From contig JAYMSP010000115.1 in NCBI GenBank assembly GCA_036897095.1, positions 16,447 through 80,446 of the forward strand: a stretch of DNA of 64,000 nucleotides, written 5' to 3'. A program made the position numbers and the translations under genes. Shown in pieces: positions 59,501-64,000 of this stretch. This DNA is from Plantago elongata (taxonomy: Eukaryota; Streptophyta; Magnoliopsida; Lamiales; Plantaginaceae). The notes under the pieces were generated by a model that was given only the letters and a program-made list of their open reading frames with translations, was not told where the DNA came from and did no database searches. Positions within the stretch are counted from its first letter, which is position 1, and each line of letters starts with the position of its first letter.

Positions 59501-61750
59501 GCCAGACCTTCTCCACAGATTTCACATTTTTGCGCCATTTTCTTCCCTTACTGCCACTCCTTTCTTCCTGATGAAGTGCATCAGCTGCTTTTTTAAGTTC
59601 TTTTGCCTTCTTTCCCAACTCCGTTGCTTCCTACATGACACATACAGTAAGCCTCATGTTTAAGTCATTAAGATGCACCTAACAGCCAGAACAACAGAAG
59701 TACCTTCAACCACACATGGAGAAATTGCGAGTAGGCCAAAAATGGTGATTACCTTTATGTACTGAGAACGTGTAATCACAGCCTTTGGACGCCGAACAAA
59801 AGAAAATATGAGACCAAGTGGAAGGCAAGCAATCCCAACACCACCAAATATCTGGACATTACAGAATATCAAAAGCTCAAGCACAGAATTTAACATAAAA
59901 ATCATTTAGAAATCTAGAGCGTTCCAAACCAATAGATAATGTGTCATGTTGAGAATGACCATATTCACAATGCTTTTATAAATCACATGGGAATTTTTGC
60001 TGAGGCAAGGGACTTTACAGTGAAGAGTATAGATCCAACAATTGTAGTCAGAGCAACAACATATTCCGGGAAGGTAGTGCGCATGGTCCATGTAATCTCG
60101 GATGAGGCGCTGGCGGAGTATGCAGAGCACTGAGAACAGGAGGTATTATTTTTGTGAGTATCCGGAAACAAAAGGTTAGTAGTTCATATCATCTAGGTTC
60201 TAACTGACCTGTCTTGTTCCAGTACCAATGCATTGCTGTCCACTGCTGAAATTCCAAGATGATGGAAAGGATTGGGTGGATGAAGATAGGTGCCTGACAG
60301 TGAAGTCCACTCGTCCCAAAAGGCCTAATAGGAAAGAAAAAAAAGGATCCAGCATTTCACACTATTATAACTGCTTCAAAAACTATATTGATTTGATTTC
60401 CTGTAAATTTACTCGAAAAGAATGGAAAATAGGAGCGGAAGAAGAAAAGGCAAAAAAAAGGGGGCTATCCAGCAAAGACTGGTGCACAATTGACACCAAT
60501 CAAAGCACATGAGAGTGGTGGAGATCAGGTATAAATTCTAGAGATACTCTTTCTTAACATGGAATCTGTGACTGGACATGACAATGATTGCGAATTGCGA
60601 CCAATTAGATCCAAATGTACTACATGATTAGAATGCCGCATAAATTGTCTATGCAGAATTAGGAAGCAAAGATCTTTTGATGGACTAAATAGGCACATTT
60701 GAGTTGAAACTCATCAAACAATGAAACATGTACACTTCATAGAATCACAAGCATCAGAAACCAGTATACATGTCCACAATTGACAGCATTATTACAATGC
60801 CCCAGCCTAATTGTAAATGACCAGCACAAACACAGTATAAAATGATCAAGGTAACCAACATAATATTCGCAGCTGATAATCATTAAAACATCCCATACAT
60901 TATATATTTCAGATTTAGGGAGCGAATGTTTTGATGGAGAATTGAATGGTTCAGCATCTCAGATAAACCACTAGGCTCATAGGACTACGGAGATTATCAT
61001 TTGTGAAACTGATCAAATAATACAACAGCTCATAAGATAGCGAGCATTGGAAACCAGACACGTACACAGCTGAGGCCAATATTATGAAACGCTACCCTAT
61101 TTGTTAATGCCATGTACAGCAAAAGGCAAACATTAATACTCAAAGCTGAGTATCAGAATTTAGAATATACTGCTAACTATCAAAATTAAGATTCACCATA
61201 CCAAAGCTTTAAACCTCAATTACAGACACTCACCATACATAATCCCGAGAACGAGCGCACACACAACAGCAGTAACCACCACCCAAATGAGTGCACTCTT
61301 CATCCTCTTCCAAACAGTCCTGCAGCCAAACAACAATTCAGAAACACATACATAACGTCACAAGTGCTGCTAACTAGAGATAAACTACATCCTAACTCAC
61401 TTGTCCTGATCGCCTTCGTAATAAAACATAGCAAACGGAATAACAAAGAAGACTAGAATCGCATCCACGATATAAACCGCGAGCCACAGATCCTTCATCG
61501 GAAGCGTTAGGTTACAGGCGCCGTTGTAGATAGCGTGACGACACGCCTGCCGGTTAGCCACATCGGCAGGGAGCATGAGAATAGAGATGGCAGAGAGGGA
61601 GAGGCCTAAAACGACAACGAATTTGGGGAAATAGGCTTGGTTCTTATCATCAGGGTGCTGGTAGTTGACGAGGAGGTAAATGTTGAAGATGAAGACGAGG
61701 ATACATACGACAATTGCTACAATCACCAAAGCTAGGTTGAAATCCCCCAT
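56586..61750 (-). CDS. LIMR family / LMBR1-like multi-span membrane protein
   Basis: Fourteen exons: 61401-61750, 61234-61319, 60209-60324, 60019-60129, 59753-59851, 59508-59630, 58501-58563, 58252-58316, 57930-58039, 57734-57848, 57551-57616, 56876-56986, 56718-56784 and 56586-56633. All are GT-AG and in frame, giving 509 aa, the length of the Arabidopsis LIMR protein At5g01460. About nine membrane spans. Landmarks are the N-terminus [20 protein letters not shown], a [17 protein letters not shown] loop, an [14 protein letters not shown] loop, a charged cytosolic coiled segment ([17 protein letters not shown]), [13 protein letters not shown], and the C-terminus [15 protein letters not shown]. 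Animal relatives are the lipocalin-1 receptor LIMR and the lysosomal cobalamin protein LMBD1; the plant function is not established. A 22-base G run lies in intron 7. Confidence 0.96.
58400..58421 (+). repeat. 22-base poly-G run
   Basis: CCCC is followed by an unbroken run of 22 G in the seventh intron of the LIMR gene. Extremely unusual in this AT-rich sequence. It could be a real homopolymer able to form a G-quadruplex, or an assembly or sequencing artefact. Confidence 0.9.
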
Positions 61751-62011
61751 TTCTGGACTATGAGGGAGAATTAAGCCGATCTGTTAGGTTTGTAGGAGGA
61801 CGATGAGTAAATTTGGATCGGAGATATACAGGAGGCAGATTTGATCTCCGGCGAAAGTGAAATGCGGAGGCCGGGAGGCGTTGGTTCGTCAACGGCGACG
61901 GAGGGAGACGATGGAGATTCCCCCTGCCTTGTTGAGCTGGTTCTGGTTCTGGTTTTAGATTTTCCGTGAAGTTTTATTATTTCATTATTCCTCACTTACT
62001 AATTTGGATTG

Positions 62012-62061
62012 TTAAGCGAGGCAATTAGACATGTGATTATTAAGCGAGGCAATTAGACATG
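62012..62061. repeat. 28-bp direct duplication
   Basis: TTAAGCGAGGCAATTAGACA and its next two bases occur twice, starting at 62012 and 62040. The copies are essentially identical, so the duplication is recent or selected. Confidence 0.85.
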
Positions 62062-62225
62062 TCCACAATGAACGCGTCGAAGGACGGGCGTGGTGCAAGA
62101 CGACGCACCACGAGGCGTCCAACGAGATTGTAGTTACACGCGTCGTTACACGACGCGCCGTGGTCAGTCTGGCGTGCGCAGCAGCAGCAGCCGATGACTG
62201 CTGCCACATGACGCACGCTGGACGT
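62060..62225. mobile_element. GC-rich block, possible end of a PIF/Harbinger-type element
   Basis: About 165 bases rich in GACGCACCACG, ACGACGCGCCGTGG, ACGCGTCG and GCAGCAGCAG words, with short inverted copies of GACGC/GCGTC. Sharply different from its AT-rich surroundings. Such blocks often mark the ends of the elements that carry Myb/SANT-like ORFs like the one at 62519. The matching right end is not in the window, so this is an inference. Confidence 0.35.
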
Positions 62226-62518
62226 TTCTTTTTTTTAAATTCATTTTCTATTCGTTAAAAAATAGTAATATATCCGAAAATACAAAATAAAAAATAAATA
62301 AAAATCACCAACAGCTATGTTTTTTCAAGATCTAAAAAATTTGACCAATATTGATATTTTTCGGATCATCCCAACTCCAACTCCTCTTTCTCTCTTAATT
62401 AAACTTAATAAACTATTTTCCCCTCAAAACACCTTATCCACTTCAATTTTTCGGCGAGAAGGACGCGGAGTGTTTTCAGTGATTGAAAATCAACAAACTC
62501 GACAAATACCATGAGCAT

Positions 62519-63612
62519 ATGCAAGCTCACTTCGAAAACAGTTCTTCCCAACCCCAACCGAGTCACGTTCGACCTTTATTCCAGAGCTCCTACCAAGATT
62601 CCTACACTCAAAATTACCAATCTCCAACCTCCCAAACACCCATGTTTTCACATCAACGGAAAGACGAGGTTGTTCTTGAAACGCAGCCGGAAAAACAACC
62701 GATCCGGAGATGTGGGAAAGCAAAAGCCACCGGAGGAGCTGCAACCAACACAACAACCGCACGAAACAACCCATACAACAAGAGTGAGAATTTGGCTCTC
62801 AACTCAGCCTACATGGAGGTTAGTCAAATGATATTGTTGGAACGGATCAGAAGTACTGTAAATTGTTCCATCTTGTTGCTGAGAAGTATGAGGATATCAA
62901 GATGATATGAATGATGACCGGGATGGATAAATTCCATTCTCATGATTCGCTTCGTGGAAGATGGGGGCGGCTAAGAGAAGACATAAATCATTGGTTGATT
63001 TGTGTGGAGCGTGCTACAATCATTGTCGGCAATCGGAGTGGCTACAATGAGTCCGATGTGAGAGACATTGTCCAAGAAATATACAGAGATAAAGCAAAGC
63101 ACCACACCTCATTTACAGCGTTCAAACAGTGGGATGCCATGAAATCATACCTAGAATGGGAACTCAAAATGAACTTGGAGGAAACCATGAAGAAGTGGGT
63201 ATCACCTGAGGAGGCTGAGTTTGAGGGTGACGATGTTGATGTAGGTAATCAACCAATGGAATCGGCAGGTGGCAGTAGTAGAAGTAAGCGAAACCGGGGT
63301 TATGAAAGTGCGGCAAGTATAAAACGGTCCACAGGTCGTAACAAGGTCAAGAAGTTGGCTAAGGATGTCAGTTCCAGTAACTCATCAATTGATGTAATGG
63401 GCGAGAGAATTACTAACTTTAATGAGAATTATCCCCAATTCCTTGAAGTGGAAAAACAAAAGTTGGAGCTTGCTCGCGAAAAGGAAGAGCGCAAGTCAAA
63501 GGCCAAGATGATGGACACGTATTTGACATTTATGGGAAACTACAACAACTTTCCCAACGATGCCAAAGCACATTTACAAGCACTGGGCAAACAACTGTTT
63601 GGATCGGACTAA
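62519..63612 (+). pseudogene. Myb/SANT-like protein of the PIF/Harbinger-associated (NAM C-terminal-like) family, broken
   Basis: Coding similarity runs through two frames. The first part (62519 to about 62830) has a Gln/Ser-rich N-terminus (MQAHFENSSSQPQPSHV) and the start of a SANT-like helix (NKSENLALNSAYMEVS). A frameshift near 62826-62833 moves the frame; the next helix (VGTDQKYCKLFHLVAEKYED) continues in another frame and reaches an in-frame TGA at 62908-62910. The last part (62911-63612, 233 aa) is open: it has SLRGRWGRLREDINHW, a TAFKQWDAMKSYL segment, a Ser/Lys-rich stretch, and a charged coiled coil (EKQKLELAREKEER) as in the NAM-associated C-terminal domain. This family is common in plants, usually as the DNA-binding companion ORF of Harbinger transposons. 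Two breaks make it a pseudogene, though 62911 could start a shorter protein. Confidence 0.65.
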
Positions 63613-64000
63613 TGACTAAGTATCGGAATGTGGCTTGTTTATTTTTACTTTTCCTTATGTAGTGTGGCTTGTTTGTTTGTTTTTTACTTTTCATAGTGTG
63701 GCTTATTTGTTTTTTTACCTTCCGAAGTGTGGCTTGTTTGTATTTTACTTTTCGAAGTGTGGCTTTTTTGTTATAAAATCAGTGTGCATTTTGTTTGTGT
63801 TTGAATTCGAATTTGAATTTTAATTTGTCAGGCATCTCGTCAATCATCTTATCTTTACTTTACTTTGTCGGGAATCTTGTCAGATCTTGATGAGTCCATA
63901 CACATTAAATTTACTTTTGTCGAGAATCCAATGTTGAAGTGACTCAGCTATGACTAATGAATGACACATTTTTATCTCCAACAAATTGTCTATATAATGC
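63613..64000. other. 3' flank of the broken Myb-like gene
   Basis: Begins with about five tandem units (listed separately), followed by three weaker TTTGTCGGGAATCTTGTCA-like words near 63825-63925. No gene. Confidence 0.5.
63624..63772. repeat. tandem repeat, about 30 to 35 bp units
   Basis: Five imperfect copies of AGTGTGGCTTGTTTGTTTTT plus ACTTTTC, starting near 63624, 63660, 63695, 63726 and 63756, directly after the stop codon of the Myb-like gene. Confidence 0.8.

Larger units (their letters stand above)
61751..62518. other. LIMR leader and left flank of the broken Myb-like gene
   Basis: Bases 61751 to about 61980 are the GC-rich, TATA-less promoter and leader of the LIMR gene. Beyond 62012 lie a 28-base direct duplication and a GC-rich block (about 62060-62225) that may be the left end of a transposon carrying the following gene. 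Confidence 0.5.

Noticed and set aside
60228-60512. Plus-strand open frame of 94 codons across LIMR exon 3
   Set aside because: It overlaps a conserved minus-strand exon and its splice site. No protein similarity recognised.
62911-63612. Treating the 233-codon frame as a complete functional gene
   Set aside because: Upstream sequence in two frames clearly continues the same protein family, so the frame is most simply the 3' part of a broken gene. It is kept as a possible short product only.
1-64000. Bacterial-type systems, CRISPR arrays, phage or plasmid genes
   Set aside because: No regularly spaced repeats, operons or prokaryotic gene families are present. Every recognised gene is a plant nuclear gene.

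Overview
The window is nuclear DNA from a flowering plant, most likely a eudicot. It is AT-rich, the genes have GT-AG introns and plant-type promoters, and the families include plastid DUF760, B12D, LIMR, IDM1-like PHD/acyltransferase proteins and plant full-size ABCB transporters. MITEs and SINE-like sequences lie between the genes. The order within eudicots cannot be fixed from sequence alone. No virus, CRISPR array, operon, rRNA or convincing tRNA was seen.

Layout. 1-3035: a small cysteine-rich peptide ORF without an ATG (759-1019, +), and a three-exon B12D/MLRQ complex I gene (1362-3035, -). 5041-7185 (+): an intronless nuclear TDBD-PHD-acyltransferase protein of the IDM1 type. 8814-11328 (+): a five-exon plastid DUF760 protein. 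11808-46676: four full-size ABCB (P-glycoprotein/MDR) genes, all on the minus strand and here called A, B, C and D from low to high coordinate. Every one can be spliced into an uninterrupted protein (1248, 1258, 1261 and 1256 aa). A single-copy mitochondrial phosphatidate cytidylyltransferase gene (TAM41 type, 39223-40209, +) sits between C and D. 46677-56585: a gene desert of about 10 kb with MITEs, SINE-like pieces and a microsatellite. 56586-61750 (-): a 14-exon LIMR/LMBR1-like membrane protein of 509 aa. 62519-63612 (+): a broken Myb/SANT-like gene of the type carried by PIF/Harbinger transposons.

How the genes relate. The ABCB array is the one real functional cluster: a tandem expansion around an ABCB15-like progenitor, probably D. 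Three features mark divergence within it. C has lost the intron between its sixth and seventh exons. Intron 1 ranges from 137 bp (B) to about 2.9 kb (A). Intron 1 of C has taken in a fragment resembling the first two exons of a GPI ethanolamine phosphate transferase, a SINE-like sequence and a possible second promoter. The other genes are unrelated housekeeping or regulatory loci.

Exon borders were worked out by hand from reading frame, splice consensus and comparison among the four ABCB copies. They are sequence-supported but not transcript-supported.
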